Positions 35,581-42,479 of a DNA stretch of 64,000 nt are shown in pieces; position 1 is the stretch's first letter; each line of letters begins with the position of its first letter. Origin of the DNA: Patiriisocius marinistellae (GTDB taxonomy: Bacteria; Bacteroidota; Bacteroidia; Flavobacteriales; Flavobacteriaceae); assembly GCF_009014635.1 (NCBI RefSeq), contig NZ_BKCF01000003.1, forward strand, positions 248,001 through 312,000. The letters are read 5' to 3'. A program made the translations under genes and the position numbers. The notes under the pieces were generated by a model. The model was not told the origin of the DNA. It made no database searches and saw only the letters and a list, made by a program, of their open reading frames with translations.

Positions 35581-35618
35581 TAAAATACCCAAAGCAAATT
35601 ATTGCTTTGGGTATTTTA
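35581..35618. terminator. bidirectional terminator between 486-aa gene and bcp
   Basis: Perfect 17-bp stem, arms 35581-35597 and 35602-35618 around a 4-base loop (ATTA). The core is ACCCAAAGCAA/TTGCTTTGGGT with A-rich and T-rich flanks, so it can serve both convergent genes. Confidence 0.85.
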
Positions 35619-35620
35619 TT

Positions 35621-36079
35621 TTATATAATCTCTAGAATTTGAGCTGCATGATCTTTGGTTTTAACTTTATCAATAACATGCTCAACTACTCCATTTTCAT
35701 CTACTAGAAAAGTTTTGCGATATATTCCTTCATATTCTCGTCCCATAAATTTTTTATTTCCCCATACACCAAAAGCATTAATCACTTCTTTCTCTGTATC
35801 TGCAAGTAAAGGAAATGGAAATTCATATTTATTTCTAAAATTATTCTGCCTTTTCTCTGTGTCTGCGCTTACACCTAAAATGCGATAACCATGCTTTTTT
35901 AAATCTTTATAATTATCACTCAAATTACAAGCCTCAGCAGTACAACCTGGCGTACTTGCTTTTGGATAGAAAAAAACTACAAGCTTTTCTCCTTTAAAGT
36001 CACTTAATGAAACCGGATTGCCATCTTGATCATTTACGGTAAAATTAGGAACCGTATCACCTGCTTTTAATGTGTTCAT
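35621..36079 (-). CDS. bcp: thioredoxin-dependent thiol peroxidase (Bcp/PrxQ)
   Basis: 152-aa peroxiredoxin of the BCP/PrxQ group that reduces hydrogen peroxide and organic peroxides. The peroxidatic Cys lies in PKASTPGCTAEACNLSD, and the second Cys five residues later is the PrxQ-type resolving residue. Typical segments FTVNDQDGNPVSLSDF and YRKTFLVDENGVVEHV are present. Monocistronic, convergent with the 486-aa gene and divergent from nth. Confidence 0.94.
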   Translation of the reverse strand: MNTLKAGDTVPNFTVNDQDGNPVSLSDFKGEKLVVFFYPKASTPGCTAEACNLSDNYKDLKKHGYRILGVSADTEKRQNNFRNKYEFPFPLLADTEKEVINAFGVWGNKKFMGREYEGIYRKTFLVDENGVVEHVIDKVKTKDHAAQILEII

Positions 36080-36122
36080 TGTTTTATTTTTGTTTTATAA
36101 CTAGTCTTTAAAAATACATAAT

Positions 36123-36779
36123 ATGAATAAGCAGGAAAAGGTAGATTTTGTTATTAATACGTTAAATGACCTCTATCCCACAATCCCTATTCCATTAGAC
36201 CACAAAGATCCATATACACTACTAATTGCAGTATTAATGTCTGCACAAAGCACTGATGTAAGAGTTAATAAAATTACTCCACTATTATTTAAAAAAGCAG
36301 ACAACCCCTATGATATGATAAAATTGACTGTTGAAGAAATAAGAGAAATTATAAAACCTGTAGGGCTTTCCCCAATGAAAAGCAAAGGTATTTATGGACT
36401 ATCACACATACTTATTGACAAACACAATGGAAAAGTCCCCAACAACCTAGAAGCCCTAGAGGAACTACCAGCAGTGGGGCACAAAACCGCAAGTGTTGTT
36501 ATATCTCAAGCATTTGGGGTTCCTGCATTTCCTGTTGACACACATATTCATAGATTAATGTATAGATGGGGATTTACAAACGGAAAAAATGTAGTTCAAA
36601 CTGAGAAAGATGCAAAAAGATTATTCCCTACGGAAATATGGAATGATTTACATTTACAAATTATATGGTACGGTAGAGAGTACTCTCCTGCCCGCGGATG
36701 GGATTTAGATAAAGATATAATAACCAAAACAATAGGAAGAAAAACTGTATTGTCTGATTATTACAAAAAAAAGAAATAA
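36123..36779 (+). CDS. nth: endonuclease III-like DNA glycosylase lacking the Fe-S cluster cysteines
   Basis: 218 aa. The HhH-GPD fold is complete: LMSAQSTDVRVNKITP, the hairpin LEELPAVGHKTASVV with the catalytic Lys, and FPVDTHIHRL with the catalytic Asp. Nth removes oxidised pyrimidines and nicks the DNA. The C-terminal region that normally carries the C-x6-C-x2-C-x5-C cluster loop contains no cysteine (YGREYSPARGWDLDKD, ending SDYYKKKK), so this homologue should lack the 4Fe-4S cluster. Enzymatic activity is inferred from the retained Lys and Asp. A hairpin terminator follows directly. Confidence 0.9.
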   Translation: MNKQEKVDFVINTLNDLYPTIPIPLDHKDPYTLLIAVLMSAQSTDVRVNKITPLLFKKADNPYDMIKLTVEEIREIIKPVGLSPMKSKGIYGLSHILIDKHNGKVPNNLEALEELPAVGHKTASVVISQAFGVPAFPVDTHIHRLMYRWGFTNGKNVVQTEKDAKRLFPTEIWNDLHLQIIWYGREYSPARGWDLDKDIITKTIGRKTVLSDYYKKKK

Positions 36780-36809
36780 AAAAACCCGAAATTCTCATCT
36801 CGGGTTTTT
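36780..36809. terminator. terminator between nth and small conserved gene
   Basis: Arms AAAAACCCGA (36780-36789) and TCGGGTTTTT (36800-36809), perfect 10 bp with a 10-base loop. A/T flanks on both sides allow use in both directions. Confidence 0.8.
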
Positions 36810-36816
36810 CCAAAGT

Positions 36817-36969
36817 TTAGTTTAGAAGCGCTTCAAACTTCAGGTTTTGGTAATCTATAACACTTAAAGCCTTAGAGTAATCCAGAAGAAACTTAATAGT
36901 TTCGTCTTTTGGAACTAAGTTTTCATTCACGCGTTCCGGACGTGAGGGTTTTGAGTACATTTTTGGCAT
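36817..36969 (-). CDS. small conserved flavobacterial protein
   Basis: 50 aa when started at the ATG at 36969 (MPKMYSKPSRPERVNENL); the frame extends to 36999. Basic N terminus, then VPKDETIKFLLDYSKALSV and a short tail ending ALLN. I recall similar peptides with the D-E-T-I-x-F-L-L-x-Y-S-K-A-L block next to the sigma factor gene in flavobacteria. Soluble, function unknown. It lies 69 bases downstream of the sigma factor and may be cotranscribed. Confidence 0.62.
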   Translation of the reverse strand: MPKMYSKPSRPERVNENLVPKDETIKFLLDYSKALSVIDYQNLKFEALLN

Positions 36970-37038
36970 AGAGTTTAATTTTGAGGTTATTGTTATCAAG
37001 ATAACGACGCAAAATTAAGTTTATTGTATGCCTTAATT

Positions 37039-37623
37039 TTAATTTGTTAATACAATGTTGTGTTTATCAATCACTTTGCGCAAATTAATAAGTGCATAAC
37101 GCATTCTTCCAAGTGCAGTATTAATACTTACTCCTGTTTGTTCACTAATTTCTTTAAAGCTCATATCTTTGTAAATGCGCATCATAAGAACTTCTTTTTG
37201 ATCCTCAGGAAGTTCTTCAATCAAACGACGAACATCACTTTCAACTTGTTCCTTAATCATACCTTTTTCGGCATTCAGAGAATTATCTGAAAGCACTGAA
37301 AAAATATTAAAATCACTATTGTTTTCAAACTTAGGCATGCGATTATTTTTTCTAAAATGGTCAATGACCAGATTATGTGCAATACGCATTACCCATGGTA
37401 AAAACTTTCCCTCTTCATTATACTTTCCCCTTTTGAGAGAATTTATAACTTTAATAAAAGTATCCTGAAAAACATCTTCAGCTACATCTCTATCAAAAAC
37501 TTTTGAATAGATAAAACTGTAAATTCTTTGCTTATGCCTTGTTATTAAAATGGAAAGTGAAGATTCCTCACCTTTAAGGTAAGACGACACTAAAACCGCA
37601 TCAGTAGTTTTGCTTTGATTCAT
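37039..37623 (-). CDS. ECF-type RNA polymerase sigma factor
   Basis: 194 aa. Region 2 (about 25-95) has YSKVFDRDVAEDVFQDTFIKV and WVMRIAHNLVIDHFR. Region 4 (about 130-185) has IEELPEDQKEVLMMRIY and the helix-turn-helix SFKEISEQTGVSINTALGRMRYAL. This is a group 4 (ECF) sigma70-family factor. No anti-sigma gene is adjacent; only the 50-aa protein follows. It diverges from uvrA across 254 bases. The regulon is unknown. Confidence 0.9.
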   Translation of the reverse strand: MNQSKTTDAVLVSSYLKGEESSLSILITRHKQRIYSFIYSKVFDRDVAEDVFQDTFIKVINSLKRGKYNEEGKFLPWVMRIAHNLVIDHFRKNNRMPKFENNSDFNIFSVLSDNSLNAEKGMIKEQVESDVRRLIEELPEDQKEVLMMRIYKDMSFKEISEQTGVSINTALGRMRYALINLRKVIDKHNIVLTN

Positions 37624-37838
37624 ATCAATACTTTTTAAAAATAAACAACTATGTCTTTGGTTGATCAGTTGTTTTTCAAATTGTAAAAAAGTAATAATAT
37701 GCTATAGGCAATAATTTTAGTTTATGTCGTTATAGAGGGTAAATATAAGATTATTCTTTTCACAATACCAAAAAAAATTAGGACTTTTCTTAAAAAAAAT
37801 ATAAAATACTGCTATGTGCATAGCTATAAAGTATGTGT

Positions 37839-37846
37839 TATCTTTG
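37839..37846 (+). promoter_or_regulatory. -7 promoter box of uvrA
   Basis: TATCTTTG, 31 bases before the TTG start at 37878. Confidence 0.42.
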
Positions 37847-37877
37847 TATTTTTCTACTTTAAAATAAGGGCATCACA

Positions 37878-40661
37878 TTGAATACAGACACTCTAGACGC
37901 TAAAAAAAACATTATTATCAAAGGTGCAAAACTGCACAACCTTAAAAATATAGATGTTGTTATTCCTCGTAACAAACTCGTTGTAATTACTGGCTTATCA
38001 GGTAGTGGCAAATCAAGCTTAGCGTTTGATACATTATATGCAGAAGGCCAACGCCGGTATGTAGAAAGTCTTTCTTCATATGCTAGACAATTTTTAGGTA
38101 GATTGAACAAACCTAAGGTTGATAGCATAAAAGGTATCGCTCCTGCAATTGCTATTGAGCAAAAAGTAAATGCCACTAATCCACGCTCTACCGTAGGAAC
38201 TTCTACAGAGATTTACGACTACTTAAAATTGCTTTATACAAGAATTGGTAAAACATACTCGCCAATAAGTGGTAAAGAGGTTAAAAAAGATACCGTTAGC
38301 GATGTGATGAAACACATTAAAAAATATTCAGAAGGTAAAAAACTACTTCTCCTCACTCCTATTATATTAGAAGAAGGTCGTAGTATGGAAAACAAAATAC
38401 AAGCTTTAGCTCAACAAGGTTTTGCTCGTGTAAAAATTGCTTCGGAGGTTTTACGTATTGATGAATTAAAAGGTAAATCATTGCCTAAAAATATTGAATT
38501 AGTTATTGATCGCGTTATTACAAAAGATGATGAAGATTTTTATAATAGACTTGCAGATGCTGTGCAAATGGCATTTTTTGAAGGAAAAGGAAGTCTTATA
38601 ATAGAAGATATTTCAGAAGAAAAACCTATTCAAATTGAATTTAATAATCGTTTTGAAGCAGATGGCATTACATTTTTAGAGCCTAATGTTCACTTATTTA
38701 GTTTTAACAACCCCTATGGTGCATGTCCTACTTGTGAAGGCTATGGTGATGTAATTGGTATTGACACAGATTTAGTAATTCCAAACACTGCATTATCTAT
38801 TTTTGAAAATGCAATTTTTCCATGGCGTGGTGAGAGTATGAGTTGGTATCGTGATCAACTCGTTAATGCCGCATATAAATTTGACTTCCCTATTCATAAA
38901 CCTTGGTTTGAACTTACTGAAGCCCAAAAACAATTAGTTTGGGATGGAAATAAACATTTTGAAGGACTACATACTTTTTTTAAATTTTTAGAATCAAAAA
39001 GTTATAAGATTCAAAATAGAGTGATGCTATCTCGCTATCGCGGTAAAACAAAATGTAGCACTTGTAATGGCAAACGCTTGCGCCCTGAAGCTGGTTATGT
39101 AAAAATCAATAAAGTTCCCCTACAAGATCTAGTAGAATTACCTCTTGATGAAGTTGCAACATTCTTCAAAAAATTAAAATTAAATGAACACGATGCTATA
39201 ATTGCAAAAAGGTTACTGTTAGAAATTAATAATAGATTGTCATTTTTAATGGATGTGGGGTTAAGCTACTTAACACTCAACCGAAAAAGCAACACACTTT
39301 CTGGTGGAGAGTCGCAACGCATTAATCTTGCAACTTCTTTAGGAAGTAGCCTTGTGGGGTCTATGTATATTCTTGATGAGCCTAGTATTGGGTTACACCC
39401 TAAAGATACAGAACGACTCATCAAAGTTTTAAAATCATTGCGGGATTTAGGAAATACAGTTATTGTTGTAGAGCACGATGAGGATATCATGAAAGCAGCA
39501 GATGAAATAATTGATATTGGTCCAGAAGCAGGAACTTTTGGTGGAAATGTGGTAGCAGTAGGAACTTTTGCTGAAATATTAAAAGCAGACTCTCTTACAG
39601 CAGGATATTTAAATGGAACATTAGAAATTAAAGTTCCAAAAAAACGCCGTACCCCTAAGAGTGCTGTAAAAGTAATAGGTGCAAGACATAACAATTTAAA
39701 AAATATTGATGCTACTTTTCCTTTAGGGGCATTTACTGCTGTAACAGGGGTATCAGGAAGCGGAAAAAGCACACTCGTAAAGAAAATATTATATCCCGCA
39801 TTGATGCGAGAGATAGGAGGTTACGGTGAAAAACCTGGCCAATTTTCTGAACTAAGAGGAGATTTTACAAATATTAAAAACGTAGAATTTATTGATCAAA
39901 ACCCCATTGGTCGTTCCAGTCGTTCTAACCCTGTAACATATATTAAAGCATACGACGACATTAGAAACTTATATGCAAAGCAAAAATTAAGTGATATACG
40001 TGGTTATAAGGCCAAGCATTTTAGTTTTAACGTAGATGGAGGACGTTGCGAAACCTGCAAAGGTGAAGGAGAAGTAACTATCGAAATGCAATTTATGGCA
40101 GATGTACATCTAGAATGTGATACCTGTAATGGAAAACGATTTAAAAAAGAAGTGCTTGAAGTAAAAGTTGATGATAAGAATATCGATGATATCTTAAGAT
40201 TAACTGTTGATGATGCTATTACTTTTTTTGCCAAAAATAACGAGAAGAAAATAATTACAAAACTTCAACCTTTACAAGATGTGGGACTTGGCTATGTACA
40301 ATTAGGCCAAAGCTCTTCTACCCTATCTGGCGGGGAAGCACAGCGTATTAAACTAGCCTCATTTTTAGTAAAAGGTATTACAAAAGATAAAACGTTCTTT
40401 ATTTTTGATGAACCAACTACAGGGCTTCACTTTCATGATATTCAAAAATTACTTGCTTCGTTTTATGCATTACTTGAAAAAGGACACACACTCGTGGTTG
40501 TTGAACACAATCTAGATTTAATTAAATGTGCTGACCACATAATTGATTTAGGAATTGATGGTGGAATTAAAGGTGGTCAAGTTATTGCTGAAGGAACCCC
40601 TGAGAAAGTAGCAAAAAATAAAAAATCCTATACGGCAGAATATCTCAAAGAAAAGATTTAA
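37878..40661 (+). CDS. uvrA: excinuclease ABC subunit A
   Basis: 927-aa nucleotide-excision repair ATPase that scans DNA with UvrB. Two ABC modules are visible: Walker A GLSGSGKSSLAF and GVSGSGKSTLVK; signatures LSGGESQRINLA and LSGGEAQRIKLA. Zinc-binding CxxC pairs occur in CPTCEGYGD, CSTCNGKRL, CETCKGEGE and CDTCNGKRF. The start is TTG at 37878 (MNTDTLDAKKNIIIKGAKLHNL); the conserved I-x-I-K-G-A-x-x-H-N-L begins only a dozen residues in and no ATG is closer. It diverges from the sigma gene. Confidence 0.97.
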   Translation: MNTDTLDAKKNIIIKGAKLHNLKNIDVVIPRNKLVVITGLSGSGKSSLAFDTLYAEGQRRYVESLSSYARQFLGRLNKPKVDSIKGIAPAIAIEQKVNATNPRSTVGTSTEIYDYLKLLYTRIGKTYSPISGKEVKKDTVSDVMKHIKKYSEGKKLLLLTPIILEEGRSMENKIQALAQQGFARVKIASEVLRIDELKGKSLPKNIELVIDRVITKDDEDFYNRLADAVQMAFFEGKGSLIIEDISEEKPIQIEFNNRFEADGITFLEPNVHLFSFNNPYGACPTCEGYGDVIGIDTDLVIPNTALSIFENAIFPWRGESMSWYRDQLVNAAYKFDFPIHKPWFELTEAQKQLVWDGNKHFEGLHTFFKFLESKSYKIQNRVMLSRYRGKTKCSTCNGKRLRPEAGYVKINKVPLQDLVELPLDEVATFFKKLKLNEHDAIIAKRLLLEINNRLSFLMDVGLSYLTLNRKSNTLSGGESQRINLATSLGSSLVGSMYILDEPSIGLHPKDTERLIKVLKSLRDLGNTVIVVEHDEDIMKAADEIIDIGPEAGTFGGNVVAVGTFAEILKADSLTAGYLNGTLEIKVPKKRRTPKSAVKVIGARHNNLKNIDATFPLGAFTAVTGVSGSGKSTLVKKILYPALMREIGGYGEKPGQFSELRGDFTNIKNVEFIDQNPIGRSSRSNPVTYIKAYDDIRNLYAKQKLSDIRGYKAKHFSFNVDGGRCETCKGEGEVTIEMQFMADVHLECDTCNGKRFKKEVLEVKVDDKNIDDILRLTVDDAITFFAKNNEKKIITKLQPLQDVGLGYVQLGQSSSTLSGGEAQRIKLASFLVKGITKDKTFFIFDEPTTGLHFHDIQKLLASFYALLEKGHTLVVVEHNLDLIKCADHIIDLGIDGGIKGGQVIAEGTPEKVAKNKKSYTAEYLKEKI

Positions 40662-40711
40662 AAAACACAACCAACTTATAATTTAATAACAATAATTGAA
40701 GACTTTCAATT

Positions 40712-40728
40712 TTGGCACGATGATTGTA
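40712..40728 (+). promoter_or_regulatory. sigma54-like promoter 1
   Basis: TTGGCACGATGATTGTA: GG at -24 and TTG(T) at -12 with the required 10 bases between the two dinucleotides; one mismatch to TGGCACG-N4-TTGC. It would start a transcript near 40739. Confidence 0.5.
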
Positions 40729-40810
40729 ATTTAATAATTAACGATGCATATTTTATAAAGATCTAAATAGGTTATAATTAATAAGCATATAAAAAAGAAA
40801 AATTAAAAGT

Positions 40811-40826
40811 TTTTGGTTGGTTAGTT
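40811..40826 (+). repeat. 16-mer TTTTGGTTGGTTAGTT, copy 1
   Basis: Exact 16-base match to 42420-42435; both copies lie one or two bases upstream of a terminator stem. Confidence 0.6.
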
Positions 40827-40827
40827 T

Positions 40828-40870
40828 TAGAATCCGTCACTTCATCTCGAAGCTGGCGGATTCTATTTTT
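40828..40870 (+). terminator. terminator of the putative short RNA
   Basis: Arms TAGAATCCG (40828-40836) and CGGATTCTA (40857-40865), perfect 9 bp, 20-base loop, followed by TTTTT. Confidence 0.75.
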
Positions 40871-40907
40871 AGGTACTCTTTAGTGAGGCAGAAAACAAAA
40901 TTATTTT

Positions 40908-40917
40908 CTTCGGAAAT
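40908..40917 (-). repeat. ATTTCCGAAG word (9 of 16)
   Basis: Exact minus-strand copy in the intergenic region; forms an inverted pair with the copy at 41022. Confidence 0.6.
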
Positions 40918-41021
40918 TTTAAAATCATTATTAATTTTTTTATGATTTCGAAATTAGAATTTTTGAAATTAAAGATTTTACTCACAATTTTCAAACAATA
41001 CAATTAAATCCCACCCTTAGT

Positions 41022-41031
41022 ATTTCCGAAG
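41022..41031 (+). repeat. ATTTCCGAAG word (10 of 16)
   Basis: Exact + strand copy in the same intergenic region, 42 bases upstream of the second sigma54-like promoter. Confidence 0.6.
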
Positions 41032-41072
41032 AAAAAGCTCTAAACACCTTTGTAAATAAGGACTTTACGTTT

Positions 41073-41089
41073 TTGGCACGGTCGTTGGT
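41073..41089 (+). promoter_or_regulatory. sigma54-like promoter 2
   Basis: TTGGCACGGTCGTTGGT: TGGCACG-N4-TTGG with correct -24/-12 spacing (10 bases between the dinucleotides); the -12 GC is GG. It predicts a start near 41100 and a leader of about 50 bases for the gene at 41151. Confidence 0.52.
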
Positions 41090-41150
41090 TACTTATAAAC
41101 GTACAAAGCTCATTATAGAAATTTAGCGAGTACATAAATACCTTTTAGAT

Positions 41151-42416
41151 ATGAAAAATTTAGCAACACTCTTATTCAGTTTCCTTTTAGTAGGAATGAC
41201 AGCAAATGCGACACCGACCAAAAATGTGTCCGTAAGTGATATGGAGATCAATAGCCGTTATGATGGCAATGCCTATATTTTTACTGAAGGCACTGTAGAA
41301 TTTTCAGTTTTTCCTGATGGACAATTTGATTTTGTTTATGTAGGTGGTCAAACGGGTACTCAAGTTACCATCTCTTCTCCTAATGGACAAGTGAGTTTTA
41401 ATACAGGACGTGACCTTGAGGCGTATGTACAGTATGATGATTATGGTGCAGTTATACAGGTGGAAGAAGTTGAAATATATTATGACGAATTTGGCCGTAT
41501 TACTCAAGCTGGAAACGTAGATATACAATACAACGATAGACGCTTAGTGCGTGTAGGTGGATTGAACATTCATTATAATAACTACGGTCACTATCAATAT
41601 AGCACTGGATTTATAAATGTTTATAATAGAGCTTATATTTTCCGCCCTTGGCATACATTTTATGTAAGACCTATTTTTGCGAGCTGTATTGTATGGGATG
41701 TTCCTTACAGAAGATATTACGCGCCAGTACGTTACAATTATTACACACATGTTAACTATTATAGCAATAGACATCGTGTAGCTTACAACAACTGTCGTAG
41801 AGATTTTTACAGACCAGGGAGCCGTATTCACTATAAAAATGGTAGAAACGCTGTAAATAAAGATTACAATGCTAATCGTCGTAATTCTATGGTTACAAGA
41901 CATGGACGTGACAATGATTATGCAAGAGCAAATGTGAGAACTGCAGATACTAGAAGAACAACTAATAACCGTGTTGCTACTAGAACAAATATTAGTAGAA
42001 AAAACAATGAGGTTATAAGTTCGAATAAAAATGAAAGAACTGCACGTACGTCAAGAAAAGTTGCTACAACAACTCGTTCTACAACAACAAATGCTACTAG
42101 AAATAATAGTAGTGTAAATAGAAGAAGTACAAATGCGAAAAGACAGAATACAGGACGTATTGCACAAACAACAAAACGCTCAACTCCTAGAAGTAGTAAA
42201 ACTACCACTAGAAAATCTAGCGCAACGTCACGGTCTGGAAATGTAGTACGTAAAAGTGCTCCATCAACTAAGCGAAGTACAGCAAGAACTTCAAGCGCAT
42301 CTTCATCTAGAAAAGCTACAACTACTAGAAAATCAACCTCTAGAAGTTCTAGTGCTAGCAAAAGTGGCTCAAGAAATACATCAAGTTCGTCTTCAAGAAG
42401 AGGACGTGGACAATAA
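41151..42416 (+). CDS. secreted protein with basic Ser/Thr/Arg-rich tail
   Basis: 421 aa. Signal peptide about 1-21 (ending TANATPT). Residues about 30-150 hold short repeats of the type VEIYYDEFGRITQAGNVDIQY and RRLVRVGGLNIHYNNYG, a pattern I recall from flavobacterial secreted proteins. An aromatic, Tyr/His/Arg-rich segment follows (about 150-230, YRRYYAPVRYNYYTH). The last 190 residues are low-complexity, strongly basic and made of R, S, T, K and N. No T9SS C-terminal domain is apparent. It could bind polyanions or envelope polymers; this is inference. A sigma54-like promoter precedes it and a strong terminator follows. Confidence 0.72.
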   Translation: MKNLATLLFSFLLVGMTANATPTKNVSVSDMEINSRYDGNAYIFTEGTVEFSVFPDGQFDFVYVGGQTGTQVTISSPNGQVSFNTGRDLEAYVQYDDYGAVIQVEEVEIYYDEFGRITQAGNVDIQYNDRRLVRVGGLNIHYNNYGHYQYSTGFINVYNRAYIFRPWHTFYVRPIFASCIVWDVPYRRYYAPVRYNYYTHVNYYSNRHRVAYNNCRRDFYRPGSRIHYKNGRNAVNKDYNANRRNSMVTRHGRDNDYARANVRTADTRRTTNNRVATRTNISRKNNEVISSNKNERTARTSRKVATTTRSTTTNATRNNSSVNRRSTNAKRQNTGRIAQTTKRSTPRSSKTTTRKSSATSRSGNVVRKSAPSTKRSTARTSSASSSRKATTTRKSTSRSSSASKSGSRNTSSSSSRRGRGQ

Positions 42417-42419
42417 AAA

Positions 42420-42435
42420 TTTTGGTTGGTTAGTT
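42420..42435 (+). repeat. 16-mer TTTTGGTTGGTTAGTT, copy 2
   Basis: Exact match to 40811-40826, immediately after the stop codon and before the terminator stem. Confidence 0.6.
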
Positions 42436-42437
42436 AG

Positions 42438-42477
42438 AAACCCCTTGCAGGACAACACGTCTGGCAGGGGTTTTTCT
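42438..42477 (+). terminator. terminator after basic-tail protein
   Basis: Outer arms AAACCCCT (42438-42445) and AGGGGTTT (42466-42473), inner CAG/CTG pairs, then TTTTTCTTTT. It separates the convergent genes at 41151 and 42480. Confidence 0.82.
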
Positions 42478-42479
42478 TT

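Larger units (their letters stand above)
40739..40870 (+). ncRNA. putative short non-coding RNA
   Basis: Inferred transcript of about 130 nt from the sigma54-like promoter at 40712 to the terminator at 40828-40870. The only ATG (40744) opens a four-codon frame. It ends with the same 16-mer and hairpin arrangement as the next transcription unit. It could be a small RNA or the remnant of a deleted gene. Confidence 0.32.
40662..41150. other. 489-base intergenic region with two sigma54-like promoters
   Basis: No ORF of note. In order it holds a sigma54-like promoter (40712), a putative short RNA ending in a hairpin terminator (40828-40870), a minus-strand ATTTCCGAAG word (40908), a + strand copy (41022) forming a widely spaced inverted pair, and a second sigma54-like promoter (41073) that reads into the gene at 41151. 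Confidence 0.6.

Noticed and set aside
39266-39772. Antisense ORF of 168 codons inside uvrA
   Set aside because: uvrA is fully conserved on the + strand here; no signal for an antisense gene.
40600-41150. Replication origin or terminus at the polarity change of the 10-mer
   Set aside because: No dnaA, DnaA-box cluster, parS or dif-like site seen; too few motif copies to support it. Kept only as a low-interest finding.
41918-42361. Antisense ORF of 147 codons rich in Leu, Val and Phe
   Set aside because: Complement of the Arg/Ser/Thr low-complexity tail; the hydrophobic appearance follows from reversed AGA/ACT/TCA codons. No promoter or family.
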